Of a stretch of DNA of 64,000 bases, positions 49,468 through 57,844 are shown one piece after another. The first letter of the stretch is position 1; each line of letters begins with the position of its first letter. Under the pieces are notes generated by a model. That model did no database searches. It was not told the DNA's origin and saw only the letters and a list, made by a program, of their open reading frames with translations. Both the position numbers and the translations under genes were made by a program. The stretch lies in the NCBI RefSeq assembly GCF_900105245.1, contig NZ_FNSZ01000001.1:7996001-8060000 (forward strand). The letters are read 5' to 3'. The DNA comes from Streptomyces sp. 1222.5. GTDB lineage: Bacteria > Actinomycetota > Actinomycetes > Streptomycetales > Streptomycetaceae.

Positions 49468-49729
49468 CGCGGCGCCGCCCGCCCGGCGGCCGGCCACCCG
49501 CCCCCGCCTGGGACGTCCTTCCGGCGCGCCGTCGCCGCTGAGGGGCCGGTCGGCCCCGGCCGGGGACCACCGGTCCCTCGCCCGGCCGACACCGCGCCAC
49601 CACGCTGGAACCCGACCGCTCGTCCGGGAGGTGGAGACCACGCCCGCCCGGGGTACCGCGACAGACGACCCGCCGCTCGCCGTCGTACCCGGAGCCCGCC
49701 CGACCCTGCCGACCACCATCGGAGTTCCC

Positions 49730-52114
49730 ATGACCGAGAAGGCCGTCCACCGGGACGCCCCCGCACTCACCGACGAGGAACTGCGCACCCTGGACGCGCA
49801 CTGGCGTGCCGCCAACTACCTGGCCGCCGGCCAGATCTACCTCATGGCCAACCCGCTGCTGACCGAACCGCTGCGAGCCGAGCACATCAAGCCCCGGCTG
49901 CTCGGCCACTGGGGCACCTCACCGGGCCTCAACCTCGTGTACACGCACCTCAACCGTGTGATCAAGGCGCGTGACCTGGACGTGCTGTGCGTGTGGGGGC
50001 CGGGACACGGGGGACCGGCCGTCCTGGCGGGCTCCTGGCTGGAGGGCAGCTACAGCGAGACGTACCCGGACGTGTCCCGGGACGCGGCCGGCATGGGACG
50101 GTTGTTCCGGCAGTTCTCCTTCCCCGGCGGGGTGCCCAGCCACGTGGCTCCCGAGACGCCCGGCTCGATCCACGAGGGAGGCGAACTCGGCTACTCCCTC
50201 GCGCACGCCTACGGCGCCGCCTTCGACAACCCCGACCTGCTGGTGGCCTGCGTCATCGGCGACGGCGAGGCGGAGACCGGCCCGCTCGCCGCGTCCTGGC
50301 ACTCCAACAAGTTCCTCGACCCGGCGCACGACGGAGCCGTGCTGCCGATCCTGCACCTGAACGGCTACAAGATCGCCAACCCGACCGTGCTGTCCCGGCT
50401 CCCCGAGGACGAACTCGACGCGCTGCTCCGGGGGTACGGCCACGACCCCCTGTACGTCGAGGGCGACGACCCGGCCGAGGTGCACCGCGCCCTCGCGGCC
50501 GCCCTCGACGAGTCCCTGGACCGCATCGCGCGCACGCAGCGCGCCGCCCGGGCGGAGGGGACCGCCGAGCGCGCGGCCTGGCCGATGATCGTCCTGCGCA
50601 CCCCCAAGGGCTGGACCGGCCCCGCCGAGGTCGACGGCGTACCGGTCGAGGGCACCTGGCGCGCCCACCAGGTCCCGCTGGCCGGTGTCCGTGACAACCC
50701 GGCCCACCTCCGACAACTGGAGCAGTGGCTGCGGTCCTACCGGCCGGAGGAGCTGTTCGGACCCGACGGACGGCCCGGCCCCGACGTCGTCGCCTGCGTG
50801 CCCGAGGGGGTCAAACGGCTCGGGGCGAGCCCGCACGCCAACGGCGGCCTGCTCGTCCGCGCCCTGCCGATCCCGTCCCTCGACGACTTCGCCGTACCCG
50901 TCGACAAACCGGGCACGACCCTGCACGAGCCCACCCGGGTCCTCGGCTCGCTCCTGCGGCAGGTCATGGCGGACACCCGGGAGAGCCGGGACTTCCGGCT
51001 CGTCGGCCCCGACGAGACCGCCTCCAACCGGCTCCAGGCCGTCTTCGACGCCAGCGGCAAGGCCTGGCAGGCGGCGACGCTCCCCGTGGACGAGCATCTC
51101 GACCGGCACGGCCGGGTGCTGGAGATCCTCTCCGAACACCTCTGCCAAGGCTGGCTGGAGGGTTATCTGCTGACCGGACGGCACGGGCTGTTCTCCTGCT
51201 ACGAGGCGTTCGTGCACATCGTCGACTCGATGGTCAACCAGCACATCAAGTGGCTGAAGACCTCGCGCACCCTGTCCTGGCGGGCTCCCGTCGCCTCGCT
51301 CAACTACCTGCTGACCTCCCACGTCTGGCGCCAGGACCACAACGGTTTCTCCCACCAGGACCCCGGATTCGTCGACCACGTCCTCAACAAGAGCCCCGAG
51401 GTGGTCCGCGTCTACCTGCCGCCGGACGCCAACACCCTGCTGTCGGTCGCCGATCACGCGCTCCGCAGCCGCGACTACGTCAACGTGATCGTGGCCGGCA
51501 AGCAGCCCTGCTTCGACTGGCTGACGATGGAGCAGGCCCGCGACCACTGCGCGCGCGGCGCCGGAATCTGGGAGTGGGCCGGCACCGAGAACGGCGGCGA
51601 ACCCGACGTGGTCCTCGCCTGCGCCGGTGACGTGCCCACGCAGGAGGTGCTGGCCGCCGCCCAACTGCTGCGCCGCCACCTGCCCGGCCTCGCGGTACGG
51701 GTGGTCAACGTGGTCGACATGACCCGGCTGCTGCCGCGCGACGACCACCCGCACGGCATGAGCGACTTCGAGTACGACGGCCTCTTCACCGCCGACAAGC
51801 CGGTGATCTTCGCCTACCACGGCTATCCGTGGCTGATCCACCGCCTCGCCTACCGCCGCATCGGGCACGGCAACCTGCACGTGCGCGGATACAAGGAGTC
51901 GGGCACCACCACCACACCGTTCGACATGGTCGTACGCAATGATCTCGACCGCTACCGGCTGGTCATGGACGTCATCGACCGGGTGCCCGGGCTCGCGGTG
52001 CGGGCCGCCGCCGTACGCCAGGCCATGGCGGACGCACGGATCCGGCACCAGGCGTGGATCCGCACCCACGGCACCGATCTGCCCGAGGTCGCGGACTGGA
52101 CCTGGGAGGGCTGA
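49730..52114 (+). CDS. xfp: Phosphoketolase (xylulose-5-P/fructose-6-P)
   Basis: This 794-residue thiamine-diphosphate enzyme cleaves xylulose 5-phosphate (and probably fructose 6-phosphate) to acetyl phosphate. Motifs: 'WGPGHGGPAVLAGSWLEGSYSE' near the start, 'FSFPGGVPSHVAPETPGSIHEGGELGYSL', the ThDP/Mg2+ motif 'VIGDGEAETGPLAASWHSNKFL' (GDGE...N), 'LVGPDETASNRL' and 'GRHGLFSCYEAFVHI'. The N- and C-terminal phosphoketolase domains are complete (family size about 790-825). The start ATG is 33 codons inside a longer open frame and is the natural opening 'MTEKAVHRDAPALTDEELR'. A possible route to acetate/ATP under oxygen limitation. Confidence 0.94.
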   Translation: MTEKAVHRDAPALTDEELRTLDAHWRAANYLAAGQIYLMANPLLTEPLRAEHIKPRLLGHWGTSPGLNLVYTHLNRVIKARDLDVLCVWGPGHGGPAVLAGSWLEGSYSETYPDVSRDAAGMGRLFRQFSFPGGVPSHVAPETPGSIHEGGELGYSLAHAYGAAFDNPDLLVACVIGDGEAETGPLAASWHSNKFLDPAHDGAVLPILHLNGYKIANPTVLSRLPEDELDALLRGYGHDPLYVEGDDPAEVHRALAAALDESLDRIARTQRAARAEGTAERAAWPMIVLRTPKGWTGPAEVDGVPVEGTWRAHQVPLAGVRDNPAHLRQLEQWLRSYRPEELFGPDGRPGPDVVACVPEGVKRLGASPHANGGLLVRALPIPSLDDFAVPVDKPGTTLHEPTRVLGSLLRQVMADTRESRDFRLVGPDETASNRLQAVFDASGKAWQAATLPVDEHLDRHGRVLEILSEHLCQGWLEGYLLTGRHGLFSCYEAFVHIVDSMVNQHIKWLKTSRTLSWRAPVASLNYLLTSHVWRQDHNGFSHQDPGFVDHVLNKSPEVVRVYLPPDANTLLSVADHALRSRDYVNVIVAGKQPCFDWLTMEQARDHCARGAGIWEWAGTENGGEPDVVLACAGDVPTQEVLAAAQLLRRHLPGLAVRVVNVVDMTRLLPRDDHPHGMSDFEYDGLFTADKPVIFAYHGYPWLIHRLAYRRIGHGNLHVRGYKESGTTTTPFDMVVRNDLDRYRLVMDVIDRVPGLAVRAAAVRQAMADARIRHQAWIRTHGTDLPEVADWTWEG

Positions 52115-52128
52115 GCGCACAGCGCGCC

Positions 52129-52158
52129 GGCCGCCGGGACCGTCCGTCCCCGGCGGCC
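52129..52158 (+). terminator. Hairpin after phosphoketolase gene
   Basis: A 10-bp perfect stem (52129-52138 with 52149-52158, ggccgccggg / cccggcggcc) with a 10-nt loop begins 14 nt after the stop codon. Confidence 0.6.
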
Positions 52159-52407
52159 GCTCTCTCGGACGGCCGGGATCCGGGGGGAGGTGCACGATGG
52201 TGTAGTGACCCTCGGTGGCCGAAGCCGGGAGACCGTCCCGGTGCCGCTCGCCGTCCGCCCCGCGGGTTCTGTGCCGGGCGAAGAGAACGCGCGGTGCGCG
52301 CCGGCCGGCCGCCCCGGCACCCGGACCCCGGTCCGGGCGCGCCGGACGCCGAGCGCACGGGTACGCCCCGAGGCGTGGCCGCCGGCGCACGAGAGGAGGC
52401 GGTGACG

Positions 52408-53004
52408 ATGACCCGGACACCTCCCACAACGGTCACCCCGGTACGGCTGTGGCGATGGCGCCGCAACCCGCTCAAACGCCACAGCGACGTCGTCGAGGCC
52501 TGGATCGTCCTGGCCACCTGGGTGCTCGTCCTCATCGGCGGGACCCTCGCCGGCATGCTGGCGGCACAGTCCTCCGACGCGGCGTTCACCGCGCGCCGGG
52601 CCCAGCTGCACTCGGTGTCCGCCGTGCTGACCGACGACGCGGCGCGGACCCCGCCGTCCTCGACCGGGTACGACGACGGGCGGGTCTGGGCTGCCGTGCG
52701 CTGGACCGACCCCGACGGCTCGGTGCACACCGACCGGGCCAAAATCTTCCCGGGCGCCCCAGCCGGGAGCCGGCTGACGGTGTGGGCCAACCGCTCGGAC
52801 CACGTCGTGCCCGCCCCGGTGACCGGGTCCGCGGCCGACGCCCAGGCGGCCCTCACCGGTGCCATCGTCGCCCCGTCGGCCGCCGCCGCCGTCTGGGCCG
52901 CGGGCTGGGTCGTGCGCAACCGGCTCATCCGCCGGCGCATGGCCGAGTGGGACGAGGAGTGGAAGCGGATCGGGCCGCGCTGGGGGACCCCGAGCGGAGC
53001 CTGA
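52408..53004 (+). CDS. Rv1733c-like membrane protein
   Basis: The protein has 198 residues, ATG after GGAGG. It opens 'RLWRWRRNPLKRHSDVVEAWIVLATWVLVLIGGTLAGMLAA', the standard start of the Rv1733c family: a basic RNPLKR motif followed by a first TM helix. An extracytoplasmic domain of about 100 residues ('DDGRVWAAVRWTDPDGSVHTD') precedes a second TM helix (about 150-170) and a charged tail ('RRRMAEWDEEWKRIG'). Rv1733c in mycobacteria is a dormancy-regulon protein; here it follows UspA and phosphoketolase genes, consistent with a shared stress/hypoxia programme. Confidence 0.82.
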   Translation: MTRTPPTTVTPVRLWRWRRNPLKRHSDVVEAWIVLATWVLVLIGGTLAGMLAAQSSDAAFTARRAQLHSVSAVLTDDAARTPPSSTGYDDGRVWAAVRWTDPDGSVHTDRAKIFPGAPAGSRLTVWANRSDHVVPAPVTGSAADAQAALTGAIVAPSAAAAVWAAGWVVRNRLIRRRMAEWDEEWKRIGPRWGTPSGA

Positions 53005-53316
53005 GCGACGGGACCCGTCCCGGACGGGAGGCGATGGCGCCGGCCGGGCCGTGCGGACAGGGGAGGGCGGGAAGGGCCATCCGCTTCTCGCGGATCCTGA
53101 TTGCGCGGTGCGCGACTCCCGGCCGCTTCCCCGCGTCTGTTTCGGATCCTTCCCGCCACCACCAGCACACCACGGAATCGGCTCGGGCACCAGGGGCGCA
53201 CGGCCGGGTTCCGCGACCCCGCCCCCCTTCGGTGCGCCGTCCCTCGAAGGGGTGGTTCCCAAGGCCAGGCCGGAGTGTCGGCGCATGACCGGAAGGCAGC
53301 CGGTGAGAAACACGGC
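53005..53316. other. Intergenic region without recognised features
   Basis: About 310 bp between the Rv1733c-like gene and the GH16-like gene. No coding frame with family resemblance and no clear hairpin were found; it presumably contains the promoter of the downstream gene. Confidence 0.4.
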
Positions 53317-54129
53317 ATGCAGCAACCGCATCCGGGCAGCCCGTTCCCGGTTCCGCGCACCCCGTCCCCGACCGACGTCGTCTTCACGGCGGACTTCGCC
53401 TCCACCGAGCAGTGGGTGGAGGGCCGCTCATGGGCCTATCCCGGCGGCGGCCCGGTGAACCCGGACGACGACAAACTGGACTACCTCGTGACCGACCCCT
53501 CCTACTGCCGCACGGGCCTCTTCCGGGCCGTACGCAGGCGGGACGGCAGGTGGAACACGGGGCTGCTGACCACCGAGGGCAGCGACCAGTCGTTCATGGT
53601 CCGCTCGGGAGACGTGCTGGAGGCCCGGGTGCGGCTGCCCCGCGAGGTCGGGGCGTGGCCGGCGATCTGGACCTGGCGCGACGGCGACCAGGAGATCGAC
53701 GTCTTCGAGTACCACCCGGACAATCCGAACCTGCTGGAGTTCGGCAACCATGTGCGCGACACCGGCTCCGCCTTCCGCAGCGACGCCGTACGGCCCGGTG
53801 CCTGGATCGACCTGAGGACCGAGTTCGGGGCCGAATCCGTCGTCTGGTGGGTGAACGGCACCCGGGCCTTCGCGGACCGGCGCGGGGTGGGCCGCCGCTG
53901 GCACGCGTACCTCATCGTCAACCTGTCGGTGTGCGCGGGCCGCTACCACCCGGCGCCCGCTCCCGGGACGCGCGAGATGTCGTACGAGGTGAGCGGCCTC
54001 CTCGTACGCCGTCCCGCGCCGGCCGGGGGAAAGTCCCACGGGGCGCCGCACACCGAGGGCGGGGAGCCGGCCGTGCCGCCGCCCGCCGCCGGCGGGGACG
54101 CGGCCGCCCTGGACGACGCGACCGGATGA
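53317..54129 (+). CDS. GH16-like (concanavalin-type) protein
   Basis: The 270-residue protein has a jelly-roll pattern: 'VVFTADFASTEQWVEG', then 'VLEARVRLPREVGAWPAIWTW', followed by 'DGDQEIDVFEYHPDN', which has the ExDxxE catalytic motif of glycoside hydrolase family 16 (Glu-Ile-Asp-Val-Phe-Glu, about 124-129), 'VVWWVNGTRAF' and a final strand 'REMSYEVSGLLV'. The last 45 residues are a Pro/Ala/Gly tail. There is no signal peptide at the chosen ATG, which is odd for a glucan hydrolase; a cytoplasmic or non-classically exported lectin/lyase-like role remains possible. It is convergent with the STAS gene. Confidence 0.78.
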   Translation: MQQPHPGSPFPVPRTPSPTDVVFTADFASTEQWVEGRSWAYPGGGPVNPDDDKLDYLVTDPSYCRTGLFRAVRRRDGRWNTGLLTTEGSDQSFMVRSGDVLEARVRLPREVGAWPAIWTWRDGDQEIDVFEYHPDNPNLLEFGNHVRDTGSAFRSDAVRPGAWIDLRTEFGAESVVWWVNGTRAFADRRGVGRRWHAYLIVNLSVCAGRYHPAPAPGTREMSYEVSGLLVRRPAPAGGKSHGAPHTEGGEPAVPPPAAGGDAAALDDATG

Positions 54130-54139
54130 GCGGGCCGGA

Positions 54140-54508
54140 TCAGGCCGCCATCGCCTCCCGCACGTCCGGGTAGCAGTCGATGAGCGTGGTGAGGCCGACG
54201 ATCTCCAGGGTCCGCAGGACGGGCCTGCGGACGCCGGCCAGCCGCAGCCACCCGCCGGGATCATGGGCCTGATGGGCGCCGATGAGGACGTTGATGCCGC
54301 TGGAGTCCATGAAGGCGACACCGGCGAAGTCCGCGACCGTACGGGCCGCCTCCGGAGGGTCGGGGGCCAGGGCCTGGCGGAGCAGACCCGAGGTGTGGTG
54401 GTCGATCTCCCCGGCCAGCGTCACGACGGCGACACCGTCGACGACGGCACGGCTGATCGACAGCCCGTCCGGTTCTGCTGCTTCGTATATGTGTGCAGTG
54501 TCTGCCAC
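54140..54508 (-). CDS. STAS-domain anti-sigma factor antagonist
   Basis: The protein has 122 residues from GTG 54508 (GAGGA upstream). The single STAS domain reads 'LSISRAVVDGVAVVTLAGEIDHHTSGLLRQAL' and 'VADFAGVAFMDSSGINVLIGAHQA', where the Ser of 'MDSSGIN' is the predicted phosphorylation site. It ends 'LEIVGLTTLIDCYPDVREAMA'. It is transcribed divergently from an anti-sigma-type ATPase gene 140 bp away, making a likely partner-switching pair. Confidence 0.9.
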   Translation of the reverse strand: MADTAHIYEAAEPDGLSISRAVVDGVAVVTLAGEIDHHTSGLLRQALAPDPPEAARTVADFAGVAFMDSSGINVLIGAHQAHDPGGWLRLAGVRRPVLRTLEIVGLTTLIDCYPDVREAMAA

Positions 54509-54648
54509 GCGTTCCTCGACAACGCTCGACGATCCTTGACCACAGCTTCCCCCTCCCCCTGGCTGCCCAGGATCGCGCGGAGGATGCCTGACGGACCCGT
54601 CCTCGATCGGCAGGCGTGCGGGCCGGGAACCCGGGTACACGCGGCTCT

Positions 54649-55158
54649 GTGAACGGGGTGACGAAGTGTGTCCGGAAGGAATCGGGTTCCCTCGGTGAGG
54701 GGCCTTTGGGGCCGCGCCGCGAGCCGTTGCAGCTGGCGGTGGAGCTGGACGGTGGCGACGGCGGGTGCATCGCACGGGCCCGCGACCGGGCCGGGGCGTT
54801 CCTCGCCCGGGCGCAGGCGGCCCACGGGGTGCCGGTGACGGCCCGCACGATGGATCTGACCCAGCTCGTCGTCAGCGAGCTGGTCACCAACGCCTGCAAG
54901 TACGCGCCCGGACCGGTGCTGCTGGTCCTGCGCATCGCCGACGGCGCGGTGGAGACGGAGGTCTGGGACAGCGATCCCGTCCTGCCGGTGGCCAGGGCCG
55001 CCGACCCGGGCCGGGTGGGCCAGCACGGTCTGGAGATCGTGATGGCCGTCGTCCAGGGCTTCGAGGTACGGCGGGAACCGGTCGGCAAGCGCATCACCGC
55101 CCGCATCGCCCTCTGGGACGACCCCGTCCGGGACGTCGGCGACAGCGCCGCCCACTGA
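54649..55158 (+). CDS. Anti-sigma-factor-type ATP-binding protein
   Basis: About 169 residues; the start is uncertain (GTG 54649 chosen, GTG 54616 and 54658 are alternatives). GHKL-ATPase/HATPase_c_2 motifs: N-box 'LTQLVVSELVTNACKYAPGPVLL', G1-like 'VEVWDSDP' (here 'TEVWDSDPVLP') and G2 'GRVGQHGLEIVMAVV'. Such proteins bind ATP and either phosphorylate STAS antagonists or bind sigma factors. The position next to the STAS gene and the presence of a SigB-type sigma factor at 62.4 kb fit partner-switching control, though Streptomyces has many such ATPases. Confidence 0.85.
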   Translation: MNGVTKCVRKESGSLGEGPLGPRREPLQLAVELDGGDGGCIARARDRAGAFLARAQAAHGVPVTARTMDLTQLVVSELVTNACKYAPGPVLLVLRIADGAVETEVWDSDPVLPVARAADPGRVGQHGLEIVMAVVQGFEVRREPVGKRITARIALWDDPVRDVGDSAAH

Positions 55159-55317
55159 CGGACGCGGCACCGCGGTAACGCTCGCCGACCCGTGAGCGCC
55201 CGGCGTGCGGGTGTGGTTTCGCCCGCGCCGGCGCCGGAAACCCGGCAGCGCGACGAAGGCCGCCCCGGCATCACGTCCGGGACGCGCCGTCGCGCCGTCG
55301 AGGGAAGGGGCGGGGCG

Positions 55318-56163
55318 ATGACCTGGGACCAGACACCCGGCACGGCCCTGGTGACCGGAGCGTCGTCGGGCATCGGCGCCGAGTACGCCCGGCAACTGGC
55401 CGAGCGCGGCTGGGACCTGGCCCTGGTGGCCCGGCGGGCCGAACGGCTCACCGCGCTCGCGGACCGGCTGCGCGAGCACACGGGAGCGGCCGTGGAGACG
55501 CTGGTCGCCGACCTCGCCCGGCCCGCCGATCTCGCCCGCGTCGAGGCGCGAGCCGCCGCCGACGACGTGACCCTGCTGGTGAACAACGCCGGGATCAACG
55601 GGTACGGGCCGTTCGCCGAGGTCGACGCGGCCCTGCTCACCAAGGTGCTCCACGTGAACGTCGTGGTGCCCACGGTGCTGGCCCGCGCGGCCGTCCCGGG
55701 CATGCTGACGCGCGGCCGTGGCGCGGTCGTCAACGTCGCCTCGCTGCTGGCGTTCGCGGGGGACCTGGCCCCCGGCCCCCTGCCCCACCGGGCCGTCTAC
55801 GGAGGCACCAAGGGCTACCTGGTGACGTTCACCAGGACCCTGGCCGCCGAACTCGCCGGCACGCCGCTGCACCTCCAGGTCGTCTGCCCCGGTCTCACCG
55901 CCACCGAGTTCCACCTCACGTCGGGCGAGGCTCCCGTACCGGGCGCGGAACGGGTCCACGAGGACGGCGGGATGGCGGCGTCCGACGTCGTCACCGCGTC
56001 CCTGGCCGCGCTCGACTCCGGCGAGGCGGTGTGCGTGCCCGGTCTGCGTGAGGCGGAGGCCGTGGATCGTCTCGCCGCCGCGGAACTCGCCCTGCGCGAG
56101 GGCTCCGGGCGGTCCCTCGCCCCTCGCTACCGCACCGTGGCGCCCTCGGACATCGGCGGCTGA
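55318..56163 (+). CDS. Short-chain dehydrogenase/reductase
   Basis: This 281-residue classical SDR has cofactor motif 'ALVTGASSGIGAEYARQLA' (about 10-28), 'LVNNAGINGYGPF', the active-site Ser in 'VVNVASLLAF' and the catalytic Tyr-x-x-x-Lys 'YGGTKGYLVTF'. 'ALVARRAERL' after the second strand suggests NADP preference. It has 'PGLTATEFH' in the C-terminal half. The substrate is not deducible. Neighbours are unrelated; it is monocistronic and convergent with the next gene. Confidence 0.9.
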   Translation: MTWDQTPGTALVTGASSGIGAEYARQLAERGWDLALVARRAERLTALADRLREHTGAAVETLVADLARPADLARVEARAAADDVTLLVNNAGINGYGPFAEVDAALLTKVLHVNVVVPTVLARAAVPGMLTRGRGAVVNVASLLAFAGDLAPGPLPHRAVYGGTKGYLVTFTRTLAAELAGTPLHLQVVCPGLTATEFHLTSGEAPVPGAERVHEDGGMAASDVVTASLAALDSGEAVCVPGLREAEAVDRLAAAELALREGSGRSLAPRYRTVAPSDIGG

Positions 56164-56179
56164 GCACGGCCCCGCGCGG

Positions 56180-56590
56180 TCACATCCTGCGCAGGACGAC
56201 GAGCAGGACGAGCAGCACGGTGGCGCCGGCCGTGGTGCCGTGGGCGACCACCGCCGTGAGCGGGAAGTGCCGTTCGGCCGTGGCACCGCCCTGCGAATGG
56301 CGGCCGGAACTCGGCAGCCAGCGCAGCAGCATCATGAAGCCGAACGCGGCGACGATCAGCACCACCGCACAGGCCGCCCAGGCCGAACTCCGCACCCCGC
56401 CCACGACATAGGCGGTCCAGGCGGCGAGGCCGGTCACGGCGAGGGCCACATGGCCCAGCACGAGCCACAGCGGCAGCCGTGTCACACCCGGTGTGCGCTG
56501 GCGCAGCCCGCCGTGGCGGATCCACACGGCGGCCAGGTAGCCGCCGAGGCCCGCGGTCAGCAGCCAAGCGCACAGAACGAAGAGCCGCAT
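56180..56590 (-). CDS. Four-helix membrane protein
   Basis: The protein has 136 residues, mostly hydrophobic, with helices at about 3-22, 37-56, 61-85 and 114-133, joined by short basic loops ('RHGGLRQRTPGVTRLP', 'RWLPSSGRHSQGGATAERHFP'). The start is ATG 56590. It resembles hypothetical actinobacterial DUF-type membrane proteins; no motif identifies the function. It is convergent with the SDR gene. A palindrome 'ttcaccc...gggtgaa' (56699-56716) lies about 110 bp upstream and could be an operator. Confidence 0.65.
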   Translation of the reverse strand: MRLFVLCAWLLTAGLGGYLAAVWIRHGGLRQRTPGVTRLPLWLVLGHVALAVTGLAAWTAYVVGGVRSSAWAACAVVLIVAAFGFMMLLRWLPSSGRHSQGGATAERHFPLTAVVAHGTTAGATVLLVLLVVLRRM

Positions 56591-56742
56591 TCGTTTCGCC
56601 CCCCTGTCCTGGTACGGCCGGACCCGAAGCGGCGCGAGGTGGCCGCGTTCCTCAGGACAGCGCACGAGGCGGGAGGAGTCCGGACATCCATCCATCGATT
56701 CACCCTTAGGGGTGAAAAGAACAGGAGGGTCCCCATATGCGG

Positions 56743-56777
56743 GAACCCCGCCGGATCCTCTTCTCCGGCGGGGGTTC
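56743..56777 (-). terminator. Terminator hairpin after GlsB-like gene
   Basis: A stem of about 13 bp with one bulged G (arms 56743-56755 and 56764-56777) and an 8-nt loop lies 44 nt beyond the stop of the GlsB/YeaQ gene. Confidence 0.65.
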
Positions 56778-56820
56778 GGGCTGTGCCGGCCGACGACGGG
56801 CCGCGTCCCGGCGGGCGCCC

Positions 56821-57084
56821 TCAGTTCCGCACCATGACCCGGCTCAGGGCGGCCACGCCGAGCGCCGCGAGGGCGATCTGGATGAGCCATTCGATCCAGT
56901 CGACGCCCTTGGTGTCGGCGACACCGAGTCCGGCCGCGATGGCGGTTCCGATGAAGGCGGCGACGATGCCGACCACGATCGTCCAGAGAATGCCGATGTG
57001 CTGACGGCCGGGGACGACGAGCCGTCCCAGGACACCGATCACGATGCCGATGACGAGTGCGCTGATGATCCCGGATATCTCCAT
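56821..57084 (-). CDS. GlsB/YeaQ/YmgE family stress membrane protein
   Basis: This 87-residue protein has three hydrophobic helices with repeated glycine zippers: 'IISALVIGIVIGVLGRLVVPG', 'ILWTIVVGIVAAFIGTAIAAGLG' and 'LIQIALAALGVAALSRV'. The 'GRLVVPGRQ' motif after the first helix is the family hallmark (transglycosylase-associated protein family). The physiological role is a small membrane stress protein; the biochemical function is unproven. Confidence 0.9.
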   Translation of the reverse strand: MEISGIISALVIGIVIGVLGRLVVPGRQHIGILWTIVVGIVAAFIGTAIAAGLGVADTKGVDWIEWLIQIALAALGVAALSRVMVRN

Positions 57085-57273
57085 GGCTGGCAGGCCACCC
57101 CTTCGTCGTTGATGGCATACGTGTGCCCGCTCGACATCGCGGCACGCTCACGGGGGCCGCGGTCCGCGCCGTCCGTCCGGAGGTGACACCCTGCCGGAGG
57201 GTCTTCCAAAGCCGCGCCTACACTTGGTGAGCGTGTGTGCTCCGACGGTGACGAGCGTGGACGGGAGGGAACC

Positions 57274-57636
57274 GTGAGGGACGACGGCACCGGCTTCGAG
57301 GATCCGCCCGCCGAGGTGCTGTCGGATGCCGCCGCGGCGTTCGGTCTGCTCGCCTCCGCGGCCCGCCTGCACCTGATGTGGGCCCTGTCGCAGGGCGAGA
57401 GCGACGTCACGCATCTCGCCGACCGGGTGGGCGGAGCCCTGCCCGCCGTCAGTCAGCACCTGGCGAAACTCAGACTCGCCGGCCTCGTACGCTCCCGCCG
57501 CGAGGGCCGACGGCAGGTGTACTACGTCGACGATCCGGACGTCGTCACCCTGGTCCGGGTCATGGTCCGTCAGCTGACGGCACGGCCGCGCCACCGCACC
57601 GGGGGAGCGGACCGGCTGCGCGGGACCGGAGCCTGA
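57274..57636 (+). CDS. ArsR-family winged-helix regulator
   Basis: The 120-residue protein is chosen from GTG 57274 (GAGGGA upstream); a GTG at 57235 would add 13 residues. The HTH domain is 'AAAFGLLASAARLHLMWALSQGESDVTHLADRVGGALPAVSQHLAKLRLAGLVRSRREGRRQVYYVDDP', the standard ArsR/SmtB layout with recognition helix 'LPAVSQHLAKLRL'. No Cys metal site is visible, so a metal ligand is unlikely at the classical alpha3 position. It may control the LCP gene immediately downstream or the TTGCGCAA sites described nearby; untested. Confidence 0.87.
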   Translation: MRDDGTGFEDPPAEVLSDAAAAFGLLASAARLHLMWALSQGESDVTHLADRVGGALPAVSQHLAKLRLAGLVRSRREGRRQVYYVDDPDVVTLVRVMVRQLTARPRHRTGGADRLRGTGA

Positions 57637-57720
57637 GACCACCTGCTCGGCGGCGTGGCGCGCATGAGATGCCTCACCTGTGAATTGCGTGTGGATCTGT
57701 ACGGTTCGCGCCGCGGGTTT

Positions 57721-57742
57721 GTTAGATTGCGCAACTACGCAA
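57721..57742 (+). promoter_or_regulatory. Extended -10 plus TTGCGCAA operator before LCP gene
   Basis: An extended -10-like element (tg-t-tagatt, about 57720-57728) runs into TTGCGCAACTACGCAA (57727-57742), which contains inverted arms TTGCG/CGCAA and a CGCAAC direct repeat 8 bp apart. A repressor bound here would occlude the promoter of the LCP gene. A related TTGCGCAA occurs at 59812. Confidence 0.45.
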
Positions 57743-57844
57743 CCGAGGTGAACCGCCCCTTCGCCTGCCCGCACACCGCCGCGCAATCCCGTCCGCCCAC
57801 CGGACGGCCCGGCCCGACGGGCCCGACCGTTCCTGGGAGTGCAG

